DNA from: Citreicoccus inhibens
GTDB lineage: Bacteria; Myxococcota; Myxococcia; Myxococcales; Myxococcaceae
Direction of reading: 5' to 3'
Length of the DNA: 64,000 nt
Assembly (NCBI RefSeq): GCF_019039035.1
Contig: NZ_JAHNZT010000008.1
Span: forward strand, 1-64,000
Below are positions 56,426 through 64,000 of this stretch, piece after piece. Numbering within the stretch: position 1 is the stretch's first letter; every line of letters starts with the position of its first letter. Below the pieces are notes generated by a model. That model made no database searches. It saw only the letters and a program-made list of their open reading frames with translations, and was not told the DNA's origin. Position numbers and translations under genes: made by a program.

Positions 56426-56731
56426 ATGTTCGACGCCTGTGGTGGATGTGAGCGACGTGGCAGTGCGGGTGAAATCTTCGACTGGTGCGCGCATTGCGAA
56501 CTGTCGCTGTGCCCCCGGTGCATGGCACGCGGCTGCTGCGAGTCCCTCCCCGCGCGCTCCGGACGCAGCGCGCCACACGCGCTGCCCGAGCCTCCTTGCG
56601 AGGACCGCACGCCGCTGCCGGAGCACTTTGGCGGACGCTGCTGCACCCGCGCCCGCGCCATCGCGTGCTCCTGCGCATTTCATTGGGTCTGCGAGTCGCA
56701 TGGCGACCTGCACGTGGGCACCCACGACTGA
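56426..56731 (+). CDS. Small cysteine-rich protein, probably zinc-binding (101 aa)
   Basis: ATG 56426 is preceded by a strong AGGAGG at 56414-56419, which decides the start; longer readings from 56333 have no ribosome site. The product has about 16 cysteines in pairs: CGGC, CAHC, CPRC, CC, then CC, CSC and single Cys/His, interrupted by a Pro/Ser/Arg-rich linker. Two small zinc knuckles or a treble-clef-like fold are likely. There is no signal peptide or membrane span. I recognise no family. It stands alone, divergent from the LOG gene and 157 bp upstream of the sigma-54 activator gene, which has no sensor domain of its own. A partnership with that activator is possible but unsupported. Confidence 0.7.
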   Translation: MFDACGGCERRGSAGEIFDWCAHCELSLCPRCMARGCCESLPARSGRSAPHALPEPPCEDRTPLPEHFGGRCCTRARAIACSCAFHWVCESHGDLHVGTHD

Positions 56732-56888
56732 CGGCCTCGGGCCCGCAGTGTCGAGAGCGACCTGACAGGTCCCCAGTACCCCTCCTACCTCCGAATCAAT
56801 GGCGACTCGGACGTTTCTTAAAAGACCGCTGATTTCTCGAACGACGAGATGACCTCGCAGGCGGTCAGGTAGGACACGGGGGGAAGCC

Positions 56889-57866
56889 ATGGTCGCCATC
56901 CTTGGTCGCAGCCGCGCGCATGTCCGACTGCTGGACATGGTGTCCTCCGCTGCGACGCACGACGTCGAGGTCCTGATCCAAGGGCCCAGCGGGGTGGGCA
57001 AGGAGCTGTACGCGCGGCACATCCATGAGCGCAGCCACCGAACCACGCAGCCCTTCGTCCCGGTGAACTGCGGAGCCGTGCCACCGGAGCTCTTCGAGAA
57101 TGAGCTGTTCGGGCACGTGAGCGGCGCCTTCACTGGAGCCAAGGCGCGCGCCCAGGGGTTGGTGGCCGAGGCGGAGAACGGCACGCTGTTCCTGGATGAA
57201 GTGGATGCCCTGCCGCTGTCCGCCCAGGTGAAGCTGCTGCGCTTCATCCAGCAGAAGGAGTACCGGCCGTTGGGGGCGTCACGCGCCTTGCGGTCGAACG
57301 TGCGCATCATCGCCGCCACCAATGCGGACCTGCTCACGGAGGTACAGGCGGGCACCTTTCGCTTCGACCTCTTCTTCCGCCTGCGGGTGGTGCCTCTGGA
57401 GGTGCCCGCGCTGCGCGAGCGCCCCGAGGACATCCCGCTGTTGATGGAGCACTTCCTCCAGCGTTACGCCGCCGAGTACGGCAAGGCCCCCGTGACCTTC
57501 TCGGATGCCGCGCTGGAGCGGCTGCGGACCTACTCCTGGCCGGGGAACGTGCGCGAGTTGGAGAACTGCGCGCGCTGTCTGCTGTGCACTCGCGCGGGCT
57601 CGCGCGTGGACGAGGGAGACCTGCCACTGCTTCCCCAGGCGAAAGCCACACCGGAACTGGATGCGCGTCCTCGCCCCCCCGCGCAGCGCGAGCCGTTTCA
57701 TGAAGCCAAGCGCAAAGTGGTGGATGCCTTCGAGCGAGCCTATGTCGAGGAGTCGCTCGTCGAGCACGCCGGCAACATCGCCGCCGCTGCGCGAGCCAGC
57801 GGCAAGCACCGCCGCGCCTTCTTCGAGCTGATGCGACGGCACGGACTCACCCTGCGAACGCGCTGA
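56889..57866 (+). CDS. Sigma-54-dependent transcriptional activator without sensor domain
   Basis: A 325-residue protein from ATG 56889 (GGGGGGAAG ribosome site). It consists of an AAA+ domain followed by a Fis-type helix-turn-helix. Visible motifs are Walker A GPSGVGKE (32-39), GAFTGA (79-84), Walker B GTLFLDEVD (98-106), the RxxxFRFDLFFRLRV region, RERPEDIP and SWPGNVRELENC. The C-terminal helix region (GNIAAAARASGKHRRAFFELMRRHG) is the DNA-binding segment. No receiver, FHA, GAF or PAS domain precedes the AAA+ core, which starts at residue 4, so activity must be controlled by its own expression or by a partner. Immediately downstream are two matching palindromes and a sigma-54 promoter in front of an eCIS operon, which I infer to be its target. 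Confidence 0.93.
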   Translation: MVAILGRSRAHVRLLDMVSSAATHDVEVLIQGPSGVGKELYARHIHERSHRTTQPFVPVNCGAVPPELFENELFGHVSGAFTGAKARAQGLVAEAENGTLFLDEVDALPLSAQVKLLRFIQQKEYRPLGASRALRSNVRIIAATNADLLTEVQAGTFRFDLFFRLRVVPLEVPALRERPEDIPLLMEHFLQRYAAEYGKAPVTFSDAALERLRTYSWPGNVRELENCARCLLCTRAGSRVDEGDLPLLPQAKATPELDARPRPPAQREPFHEAKRKVVDAFERAYVEESLVEHAGNIAAAARASGKHRRAFFELMRRHGLTLRTR

Positions 57867-57908
57867 GCCGCCCATCGCTCGCGACTCGTCCCTCGCCCGT
57901 CTTCAAGC

Positions 57909-57947
57909 GAGGATGACCCGCTCGCCCGGGCTCGCGCGGGCATCCTC
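57909..57947 (+). terminator. GC-rich hairpin after the activator gene
   Basis: GAGGATGACCCGC at 57909-57921 pairs with GCGGGCATCCTC at 57936-57947 with a single bulged base, giving a stem of about 12 bp 42 bp after the stop codon. There is no U-tract, which is common for terminator-like hairpins in high-GC bacteria. It could equally be an mRNA-stabilising structure. Confidence 0.5.
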
Positions 57948-58170
57948 CGTGCTGAGCTGAGGCAGCGTGCACGCCGGGGCGCAGGCAGAGCCGCGGCGCC
58001 ATCACAGGCCTCCCAGCGGAACACCGCCACGCTCGCCGCACTGCCAACCTGCACTTTTCTGATCCACTGCGATGACGCGGCCACCCGCGCCCGCGTGGAC
58101 CTCCCTCATTCACACGCATGACGCGACTTTTCCCCTGCCGCGGGCCGGGCGGCCGAGGGCCGTCACGACG

Positions 58171-58188
58171 GTGGACGCATTCATCCAC
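58171..58188. promoter_or_regulatory. Enhancer-type palindrome, copy 1 (GTGGA-N8-TCCAC)
   Basis: GTGGACGCATTCATCCAC is a dyad with arms GTGGAYG/CRTCCAC. A second copy with the same arms and TTC core is centred 59 bp downstream. At about 150 bp upstream of the -24 element it sits where sigma-54 activators bind. The binding protein is inferred to be the adjacent activator. Confidence 0.7.
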
Positions 58189-58229
58189 CCCTCCGTTCCG
58201 AGCAAGCCCGCGAGGTTATGCGCACCGGG

Positions 58230-58247
58230 GTGGATGTTTTCGTCCAC
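58230..58247. promoter_or_regulatory. Enhancer-type palindrome, copy 2 (GTGGA-N8-TCCAC)
   Basis: GTGGATGTTTTCGTCCAC matches copy 1 at GTGGA-G--TTC-TCCAC, with the two differing arm positions exchanged symmetrically (C/T and A/G). It is centred about 108 bp upstream of the predicted transcription start, a usual enhancer position. Confidence 0.7.
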
Positions 58248-58320
58248 CGCGCCGTCGCGCAGCGCTCCGCGAGACGTAGCAAGTGCGCGCAATCCCGTGG
58301 ATCCGCCACGACATCACGCG

Positions 58321-58336
58321 TGGCCCGGCAGTTGCT
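58321..58336 (+). promoter_or_regulatory. Sigma-54 (-24/-12) promoter of the eCIS operon
   Basis: TGGCCCGGCAGTTGCT matches TGGCACG-N4-TTGCW at all but one consensus position (C for A) and keeps the invariant GG-N10-GC spacing. Transcription would begin near 58347, leaving a leader of about 69 nt before the GTG at 58416. It lies downstream of two palindromes and next to a sigma-54 activator gene on the same strand. Confidence 0.78.
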
Positions 58337-58415
58337 GTGGAGGAGCCAACGCTCGGCACGAACTCCAGGGAGGGTTCGGAGCCTGGATGGCGCGGACGCA
58401 CGGGGGACACAACGG

Positions 58416-59006
58416 GTGGCGACGTACGCGGCAATCGCATCGGTGGGGCAGGCCATCCTGGCGCTGCTCGAGCAATCGTGCCCGAAGCCAGAGTTCGAGG
58501 GCGCGAAGTTCGAGCTGTATCAGGCGGGCGACTTCAAGACGCCCATGGACGAGGGCATCTCCCTCTTCCTGTATCGCGTCGCGCCCAGCACCGTTCGCCG
58601 CAACCTGTCCGGACGGGAGGACGCACTCGGCCGCCGCGCGAGACGGCCGCTTCCGCTGGACCTCTGTTACCTCCTGACGCCGTGGGCGAAGTCCGCCGCG
58701 AAGCAGCACCGGCTGCTCGCCTGGAGCATGCGGACGCTGGAGGACACCCCCACGCTCACCGCCGGCTTCCTCAACCACCACGGCCGGCCCGAGCCCGACA
58801 CCTTCCTCCCGGACGAGACGGTGACGCTCGTGCAGGACACGCTCTCCATCCAAGACATGCTCAACGTCTGGGAGGTGGGCAAGCCCAACATCCAGGTGTC
58901 CGCGACGTACATCGCGCGCATGGTGTTGATTGAGTCCGCCATCTCCGACACGCAGGGCCCGCCCGCGCAGACGCGCGCCTTCGGCCTGGGGAGGACCGAG
59001 GGATGA
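58416..59006 (+). CDS. eCIS cap/terminator protein, Pvc16 (DUF4255) family
   Basis: A 196-residue protein from GTG 58416 (VATYAAIASVGQAILALLEQ), with GGGGGA about 9 bp upstream. The predicted promoter at 58321 excludes the longer reading. The family pattern is clear: an N-terminal helix with VG--I---L, then F--Y-------P---GISLFLYRVAPSTVRRN, PLPLDLCYLLTPWA, a helix with WSMRTLEDTP, and ETVTLVQDTLSIQDMLNVWE. DUF4255/Pvc16-type proteins cap the tube and sheath of PVC/Afp-like extracellular contractile injection systems. As the first gene of the operon its stop overlaps the next start (ATGA), indicating coupled translation. Confidence 0.88.
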   Translation: MATYAAIASVGQAILALLEQSCPKPEFEGAKFELYQAGDFKTPMDEGISLFLYRVAPSTVRRNLSGREDALGRRARRPLPLDLCYLLTPWAKSAAKQHRLLAWSMRTLEDTPTLTAGFLNHHGRPEPDTFLPDETVTLVQDTLSIQDMLNVWEVGKPNIQVSATYIARMVLIESAISDTQGPPAQTRAFGLGRTEG

Positions 59007-59902
59007 GGCCCGCCCCGCGCGTGCTGGAGACGCTGTCGCGCGTGGCGCCCTTGGGCGTGCGCTTCCGCGACGAGTTGATGGGAACACTCGTGGGCGACGG
59101 GCTCGACGTGAGCGCGTACCCGGAAGGGCAGCCTCACCTGCGCCGCCGGGCGAGCGTCAGTCGCTCGGGAGTGCACGTCCTGTCGGATCTGCCTGGGCTT
59201 CGCTCCTTCGAAATCGGCGGCGCGGAGATGGGGGACGCCGCGTGGTGGGCCCAGCTCCCGCCGCGCCAGCCCTTCACCGTCGAGGTGGAGGATTCGCTGG
59301 GACGCTTCCTGCCGTGTTCGTTCCGCGCGGAGCTGCCTTTCCGTGGCCTGTTCGAGTTGGACGAAGCCCCACCGCCGGGCTCGCCACCCACTCTGGCGAG
59401 GCCGCCGTCCGTGCCGCTGTTCTCCGCGCCCGCGCGCGTCACCGGCACACCGCTGGCCGTGCTCCGCGCGGAGCTCTGGGACACGCACGCCCGAGCGCCC
59501 GCGGCCTGGGCGCGCGTGGAGGTCACTCCCGAGGGAGGCCCGGTCGCGCGCGGGGTGACGGACGCGCAGGGCCGGCTCGCCCTCTTCTTTCAGTACCCCG
59601 CGCCCGTGGACCTGCCCCCGGGCTCGTTCGCGGATGCGTCGACGCTGCCCTCAGGTCCACCCTTGCTCGAACAATCGTGGGCGCTGGCGGTGCGAATCCA
59701 CTACGCGCGGCGCTCGCCCGTGCCCGCGCGGCCTGACCTGCGCGTCACCCTGTCCCAACCATCCTCGTGGGTCTGGCCGGATGCGGGCACCTCGCTCGAG
59801 TTGCTCGAGCCCACGCTGCGATACGGCCAGGAGCTCGTCCTGAAGACCCAGGGCGCACCGCGTTCCCGGCTGTGGATCACGCCCACGGGTTCACCTCCCT
59901 AG
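59003..59902 (+). CDS. Conserved eCIS-associated protein with carboxypeptidase-regulatory-like part
   Basis: A 299-residue protein from ATG 59003, overlapping the cap gene by 4 bp. It has an N-terminal segment (VLETLSRVAPLGVRFRDELMG), then LSDLPGLRSFEIGGAEMGDA and FTVEVEDSLGRFLPCSFRAELP. A middle beta-sandwich (LRAELWDTHARAPAAWARVEV, ARGVTDAQGRLALFFQYP) looks like a carboxypeptidase-regulatory/transthyretin-type fold. There is no signal peptide. Proteins of this type often accompany Pvc16 homologues in myxobacterial and cyanobacterial contractile-system clusters. Its role in assembly is unknown to me. Position between cap and sheath suggests a structural or assembly factor. Confidence 0.75.
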   Translation: MRPAPRVLETLSRVAPLGVRFRDELMGTLVGDGLDVSAYPEGQPHLRRRASVSRSGVHVLSDLPGLRSFEIGGAEMGDAAWWAQLPPRQPFTVEVEDSLGRFLPCSFRAELPFRGLFELDEAPPPGSPPTLARPPSVPLFSAPARVTGTPLAVLRAELWDTHARAPAAWARVEVTPEGGPVARGVTDAQGRLALFFQYPAPVDLPPGSFADASTLPSGPPLLEQSWALAVRIHYARRSPVPARPDLRVTLSQPSSWVWPDAGTSLELLEPTLRYGQELVLKTQGAPRSRLWITPTGSPP

Positions 59903-59911
59903 GAAAGACCG

Positions 59912-61873
59912 ATGCCCGAATATCTTGCTCCCGGCGTATTCGTCGAAGAGACCTCGTTCCGTGCCAAGTCCATCGAGGGCGTGAGCACGACCACCACTGG
60001 CTTCGTGGGTCCTGCGCGCTACGGGCCCGTGGACCTGGAGCCGGACCTCATCACCAGCGTGGTGGAGTTCGAGCGCGTCTATGGCAACCGCCGCCAGCTC
60101 GACTTCAAGAAGGCCGGCACGCTCCACAACTACACATGGCACGCCGTGCGCGCCTTCTTCGAGGAAGGAGGCAAGCGACTGTACGTGGGCCGCCTGTTCC
60201 GCCAGCTCGATGACACGACGTACAGCGGCATCGACGCGACCATCGACATCACCACGGGCTCCGTCCAGAGCGCCTACAACGACGGGCACGCGAGAGCGCT
60301 GCTGGAGCCCGCCGCGACGAACAAGAAGAAGACGCTGCTGCTCACCGCGCGCTATCCAGGCTCGGCGGGCAACCTGCGCGTGCGCTTCTCGTTGCGACTG
60401 GGCCAGAACGTCCTGTCCTTCGAGGGCAGCACGCCCAAGGTGGGCGCGCTCCTGGAGAAGGACGTGGTGTTGCTGCGCGACACCCAGTCGCCGCTGGCCA
60501 GCCCCGTGGGCGCCGGAGAGTTCTATCTGGCGACCTGGAGCGAGGACGTCCAGGACTGGGTCTTCACCGGAGGCCCCGGCTCGCCCATCGCCCTGTCCAG
60601 TCTGACCAAGGACGAGGGCTACGAGCTGCGCGTCCTCACCCTGGCGGTGACGGTCATCCCCACGGATGAGCCCGCGGCCTCGCAGGTCTGGGACGGCCTG
60701 GCCCTGGACCCCACGCACGCGCGCAATGGCTCGGCGGATTCGCTCACCGACCGATTCCTCCTGGATGCCACCCAGCCCGCGAAGAACCGCGATGTGCCGG
60801 TCATCATCGACACGCAGCAACTCAAGACGGGCCTGGAGGTCCTCCAGGCGTTCCTCGACGCGAGCCTCGCCAGCCCGGTCATGAGCCCCGCGCTGGAGCT
60901 GGCGCTGGACAATCCTGATTCTCCAGAGTCCCAGCGCTCTCTGGAGGTGCTGCTCAAGGGCGGCGTGGATGGAGAGCGCCCCCAGGGCGATGACTACCTG
61001 GGCCGGCAGATCCCCAACACCACGCGCAAGACGGGCCTCGTGCAGTTCGAGGACTTGGAGGACATCTCCATCGTCGCCGCGCCGGGCTCCACCTTCGGCT
61101 ACGAGAACGGCTACGGCACGCACGCGGCCACGGTGCTCAACGCGCTCATCAGCCATTGCCAGCGGATGAAGTACCGCATCGCGGTACTCGACAGCGGCAA
61201 TGGACAGACGCTGGGGCAGGTGCGCGCCCAGCGCGCGAAGATCGACTCCAGCTACGGAGCGCTCTATTACCCGTGGGTGAAGGTGCTGGACCCGGTGACG
61301 CGCCAGCCCATCTTCCTGCCACCGAGCGGCTTCGTGGCGGGCATCTACGCGCGCAACGACGTCAACCGCGCCGTGTACAAGGCCCCCGCCAACGAGGTGG
61401 TGAACCTGGCGCTCGGCTTCGAGTCCAACCTGAGCAAGTCCCAGCAGGAGGTTCTCAACCCCGAGGGTATCAACGCCTTCCGCTACTTCGAGGGGCGCGG
61501 CTACCGGCTCTGGGGCGCGCGCACGGTGAGCTCGGATCCCGAGTGGAAGTACGTGAACCTGCGCCGATACTTCGCCTACCTGGAGCGGTCCATCGACAAG
61601 GGGACGCAGTGGGCGGTGTTCGAGCCCAATGGCGATCAACTCTGGGCGAGCGTGCGGCGCACCATCGAGGACTTCCTGCTCAATGAATGGCAGACGGGCG
61701 CGCTGCTCGGAGACAAGCCGGACAAGGCGTACTTCGTGAAGTGCGACCGCAGCACCATGACCCAGAACGACCTGGATAACGGTCGGCTGGTCTGCCTCAT
61801 CGGCGTGGCGCCGCTGCGTCCGGCCGAATTCGTCATCTTCCGCATCGGGCAGTGGACCGGAGACCGGAAGTAA
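59912..61873 (+). CDS. Contractile tail sheath protein (Pvc2/phage-sheath family)
   Basis: A 653-residue protein from ATG 59912 (AGGA 9-12 bp upstream). The N-terminus MPEYLAPGVFVEE is the diagnostic start of phage and eCIS sheath proteins, followed by STTTTGFVGPARYGPVD and VRAFFEEGGKRLYVGRL. The C-terminal domain has IVAAPG, YYPWVKVLDP, LPPSGFVAGIYARNDVNRAV and KAPANE, then INAFRYFEGRGYRLWGARTV and the closing VKCDRSTMTQNDLDNGRLVC...GVAPLRPAEFVIFRIGQW. This length is within the range of sheath proteins with an inserted middle domain. It forms the contracting outer cylinder around the tube encoded next. Confidence 0.95.
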   Translation: MPEYLAPGVFVEETSFRAKSIEGVSTTTTGFVGPARYGPVDLEPDLITSVVEFERVYGNRRQLDFKKAGTLHNYTWHAVRAFFEEGGKRLYVGRLFRQLDDTTYSGIDATIDITTGSVQSAYNDGHARALLEPAATNKKKTLLLTARYPGSAGNLRVRFSLRLGQNVLSFEGSTPKVGALLEKDVVLLRDTQSPLASPVGAGEFYLATWSEDVQDWVFTGGPGSPIALSSLTKDEGYELRVLTLAVTVIPTDEPAASQVWDGLALDPTHARNGSADSLTDRFLLDATQPAKNRDVPVIIDTQQLKTGLEVLQAFLDASLASPVMSPALELALDNPDSPESQRSLEVLLKGGVDGERPQGDDYLGRQIPNTTRKTGLVQFEDLEDISIVAAPGSTFGYENGYGTHAATVLNALISHCQRMKYRIAVLDSGNGQTLGQVRAQRAKIDSSYGALYYPWVKVLDPVTRQPIFLPPSGFVAGIYARNDVNRAVYKAPANEVVNLALGFESNLSKSQQEVLNPEGINAFRYFEGRGYRLWGARTVSSDPEWKYVNLRRYFAYLERSIDKGTQWAVFEPNGDQLWASVRRTIEDFLLNEWQTGALLGDKPDKAYFVKCDRSTMTQNDLDNGRLVCLIGVAPLRPAEFVIFRIGQWTGDRK

Positions 61874-61890
61874 CCCGGGAGGATTGAGCA

Positions 61891-62343
61891 ATGGCTGTCC
61901 AACGAGAGCGCCCTTATGTGCAGTTCAACTTCCTGGTCGACCTGGGAACCGGCAGTACGGATGGAGCGGATGCCGGGTTCCAGGAAATCAGCAACGTGGG
62001 CATGGAAGTCACCGTGGCGGAGTACCGCAACGGCAACGAGAAGGAGAACAGCGTCCGGAAGATCACCGGCCTGAACAAGGCGACGGACGTCACCATGAAG
62101 CGCGGGGTGATTGGCTCGCTCAGCCTGTATCGCTGGCTGGATCAACTGCGAAACGGCGATCCCAACGCGCTGCGCACCGTCACCATCCAACTCCAGAACG
62201 AGGACCACACCGCGGTGGTGCAGACGTGGAAGCTCTTGCGTGCGCGCATCGTCAAGCACTTGAGCGGCCCCTTCAACGCGAAGGGCACGGACGTGGCGAT
62301 GGAAGAGCTGACCCTCGCGTACGAGCGCCTGGAGATGGAGTGA
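61891..62343 (+). CDS. Contractile system inner tube protein (Pvc1/gp19 family)
   Basis: A 150-residue protein from ATG 61891 with a strong GGAGG site, 17 bp after the sheath gene. Typical tube motifs are YVQFNFLVDLG near the start, AGFQEISNVGMEVTVAEYRNGNEKEN, KATDVTMKRGVIGS--LYRWLDQLRNG and a closing AMEELTLAYERLEME. Tube proteins of this size stack as hexamers inside the sheath. Order sheath then tube with short spacing is standard for eCIS and phage tails. Confidence 0.95.
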   Translation: MAVQRERPYVQFNFLVDLGTGSTDGADAGFQEISNVGMEVTVAEYRNGNEKENSVRKITGLNKATDVTMKRGVIGSLSLYRWLDQLRNGDPNALRTVTIQLQNEDHTAVVQTWKLLRARIVKHLSGPFNAKGTDVAMEELTLAYERLEME

Positions 62344-62344
62344 C

Positions 62345-64000
62345 GTGAGTCGCCCGGCCGCCAGACGCCTTCCCGGCATCCGCTTCGAGGTGCAAGCGCC
62401 TCCCGTCGAGGAGGCGCTGCCCCGCATGGACGTGGCGGCCTTCGTGGGCTTCGCCGCGTCCGGGCCGCTCCACGTGCCCGTGGCCGTGGAGGACCCGGCC
62501 GACTTCGAGGCCGTGTTCGGAGGGGCCCCCACGCTGGCGAGGGACCCGGTGACTGGCGAGGTGGTGATGGCCCACCTCGCCTCGGCGGTCCGGGCCTTCT
62601 TCCGCAATGGAGGCCGGCGGTGCTGGGTGGTGCGCGTGGCCGGGGACGGAGCGAAGTCCAACACCTTCCCCGTCCCTGGGCTGGTGCGCTGCTCCGAGTC
62701 CGGCAAGGTGACCGCGGCCGTGGCGCACGCGCGCTCCGAGGGGAGCTGGTCCGACGACGTGCGCGTGGCCACCAGCCTCACTCGCGAGCTGCTCGAGCTG
62801 GGCACGTGGTCCGCCGTGGGGACGGACGTCGTGCTGGAGGTGACGGTCCCCGGAGGTGTCGCACCCGGAGATCTGCTCCGCCTCACCTTCGGCGACGGTT
62901 CGCTGGCGCTGCTCGTCCCCGTCGATGCCGCCGAGTCGGTGGACGCGACCCAGACCCTGCCCATGCCCGGCCTTGCTCCGCGCCGGGTGACGCTGCGGGT
63001 GCGCAGCCCCCGCGCGCGCTGGCTCCAGACAGGAGTGGGCCTGGGTGCCCTGCCCCTCTTCGCGCAGTGGACGCGCGGAGACGGCCAGGTCGTGACGATT
63101 CCCGTGCTCCAGGTGGATGACCCAGGCGCGGCCTCGGACCGTCGAACCCTGACGCTCACCCTGGACACGTCGGCCGAGCTGGCGCCCGAGCCTGGAGCGG
63201 TGCTGCGAGTGGTCGCCGCGGGCACGGGTGAGCACTGGCTGACGGTGGAGTCACGGGTGCTGGGCCAGGGCACTGGCGTGGTTCAGGTGACGGGCGTGGC
63301 ATCGCGCGCGCTGACCGCTCCGCCCCTGGATGTCTCGTCCACGCCTGTGTTCTGCGAGCGCCTGACGCTGAGCCTGTGGACGCGGCGTGGCGACGAGCAG
63401 CCAGCGCGCCTGGACCTGCTCGGACTGTGTCCCGCGCATCCTCGGCACTGGGGGTCTCTGCCCACCGATGTCCGCCGAGCCTGGGACGAGGAGCCCGAGT
63501 CACTCCCAGGGCGACTCCCCGAGGTACGGCTGCCGGGCGACTGGCGACAGGGCATCCCTGTGTCTCGCTTTCCCCTCGCGGGTCCTGGGCCGGAGGGCGA
63601 GGCCTTCTCGTTCCCACTGGGGATGACGGACGTGCCGGGCGGGTGGCTCGGGTGCGTGCCGCCCCCGAGCGAGGCCTTGGTCCGCGATGGGCTGAATGAC
63701 TTCGGCTCGGAGCTGTTCCTGGACCGCGACCTGCGCGACCTGGGCACGGACACGCTGATGGCCCAGGCCGCGTTCCTGCGGTACCAGGCCAGCCAGCCAC
63801 GTGCCCCGCGGGGCATCCATTCCCTGCTGTGGCGCGCGGACGTCACGCTCGTCGCCGTGCCCGACCTGGTGCATCGGCCCTGGGTGCGCGAGCCCGTGGC
63901 CACCTACCCGCCCGCGCAGGCCGGGGACACGCCGCCACAGCCCGCCTGGGGCACCTTCCTCGACTGCGCGCGCATGGCCCCTCCCGCGCCCACGGCCCTG
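62345..64000 (+). CDS. Second sheath-like protein of the eCIS operon, truncated by window end
   Basis: The frame opens at GTG 62345, two bases after the tube stop, and is open to the end (552 codons seen). The N-terminus after a short leader (RMDVAAFVGFAASGPLHVPVAVEDPADFEAVFGG) and LASAVRAFFRNGGRRCWVVRVAG match the first domain of long Pvc3/4-type sheath paralogues. A large inserted beta-rich region follows (SWSDDVRVATSLTRELLELG and so on). The conserved segment LNDFGSELFLDRDLRDLGTD, RYQASQPRAPRGIHSLLW and VTLVAVPDLVHRPW is visible before the sequence ends. The C-terminal sheath domain would lie beyond the window. It probably builds specialised sheath rings near the baseplate. Confidence 0.85.
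   Translation, partial: MSRPAARRLPGIRFEVQAPPVEEALPRMDVAAFVGFAASGPLHVPVAVEDPADFEAVFGGAPTLARDPVTGEVVMAHLASAVRAFFRNGGRRCWVVRVAGDGAKSNTFPVPGLVRCSESGKVTAAVAHARSEGSWSDDVRVATSLTRELLELGTWSAVGTDVVLEVTVPGGVAPGDLLRLTFGDGSLALLVPVDAAESVDATQTLPMPGLAPRRVTLRVRSPRARWLQTGVGLGALPLFAQWTRGDGQVVTIPVLQVDDPGAASDRRTLTLTLDTSAELAPEPGAVLRVVAAGTGEHWLTVESRVLGQGTGVVQVTGVASRALTAPPLDVSSTPVFCERLTLSLWTRRGDEQPARLDLLGLCPAHPRHWGSLPTDVRRAWDEEPESLPGRLPEVRLPGDWRQGIPVSRFPLAGPGPEGEAFSFPLGMTDVPGGWLGCVPPPSEALVRDGLNDFGSELFLDRDLRDLGTDTLMAQAAFLRYQASQPRAPRGIHSLLWRADVTLVAVPDLVHRPWVREPVATYPPAQAGDTPPQPAWGTFLDCARMAPPAPTAL

Larger units (their letters stand above)
57867..58415. other. 549 bp regulatory intergenic region upstream of the eCIS operon
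   Basis: No credible gene lies here. The region holds a hairpin (57909-57947), two 18 bp palindromes (58171-58188, 58230-58247) and a sigma-54-type promoter (58321-58336), listed separately. Open frames crossing it, including the upstream extension of the cap-protein frame to 58218, lack ribosome sites and start upstream of the promoter. Confidence 0.75.

Noticed and set aside
58218-58415. N-terminal extension of the cap protein
   Set aside because: It begins upstream of the inferred promoter, lacks a ribosome site and has no family similarity.
59891-61891. 666-aa minus-strand frame opposite the sheath gene
   Set aside because: Composition-driven shadow; the plus strand carries the complete sheath family pattern.

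Overview
The window looks like a chromosomal segment of a myxobacterium (Myxococcota). The evidence is very high GC, NNC/NNG-ended codons, extremely long multi-domain secreted proteins, a sensorless sigma-54 enhancer-binding protein, a soluble-adenylyl-cyclase-like giant regulator and a contractile injection system. The genus cannot be fixed from the sequence alone.

Left edge (1-830): a graveyard of insertion sequences. It holds the 3' end of an IS66-family transposase preceded by three near-identical tandem copies of a 62-79 bp segment, and the 5' part of an IS3-family OrfA. This junk abuts the variable end of a polymorphic toxin locus.

Giant surface-protein locus (832-48338): the minus-strand genes, read in transcription order, are a parvulin-like lipoprotein (46307-47194), a 9,679-residue secreted protein (17226-46265), a second parvulin-like lipoprotein (16375-17229), a roughly 4,930-residue Rhs-repeat lipoprotein (1589-16378), its small presumed immunity protein (1193-1576) and possibly a small membrane protein (832-1215). 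Neighbouring starts and stops overlap (GTGA) or are separated by at most about 41 bp, so this is one operon of about 46 kb. A third parvulin-like lipoprotein (47376-48338) is transcribed divergently. The 9,679-residue protein is built from about twenty Ig-like domains, then seven copies of a roughly 620-residue supermodule (LVIVD-type propeller, SbsA-type Ig, two IPT/TIG domains), then more Ig domains and propellers and a Cys-containing tail. The Rhs protein joins a lipoprotein signal, about a dozen Ig-like domains, a long RHS cage and a JAMM/JAB-like C-terminal toxin tip of lower GC. I infer a giant surface-anchored toxin or adhesin apparatus with its own periplasmic foldases.

Middle (48427-56197): a radical SAM protein with a B12-binding-like N-terminus meets, tail to tail with an 8 bp overlap, a three-gene minus-strand operon. 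That operon encodes a four-helix membrane protein, a 1,425-residue cyclase/ATPase/TPR protein with the architecture of eukaryotic soluble adenylyl cyclase, and an acyl-lipid desaturase. A LOG-family nucleotide-binding protein gene follows.

Right side (56426-64000): a Cys-rich small protein, a sensorless sigma-54 activator, then an intergenic region with two copies of an 18 bp palindrome (GTGGA-N8-TCCAC) and a near-consensus sigma-54 promoter. Downstream is the start of an extracellular contractile injection system (eCIS) operon: Pvc16/DUF4255 cap protein, conserved accessory protein, tail sheath, tail tube, and a second sheath-like gene running off the window. The arrangement implies that the adjacent activator switches on the eCIS operon from the two palindromes.
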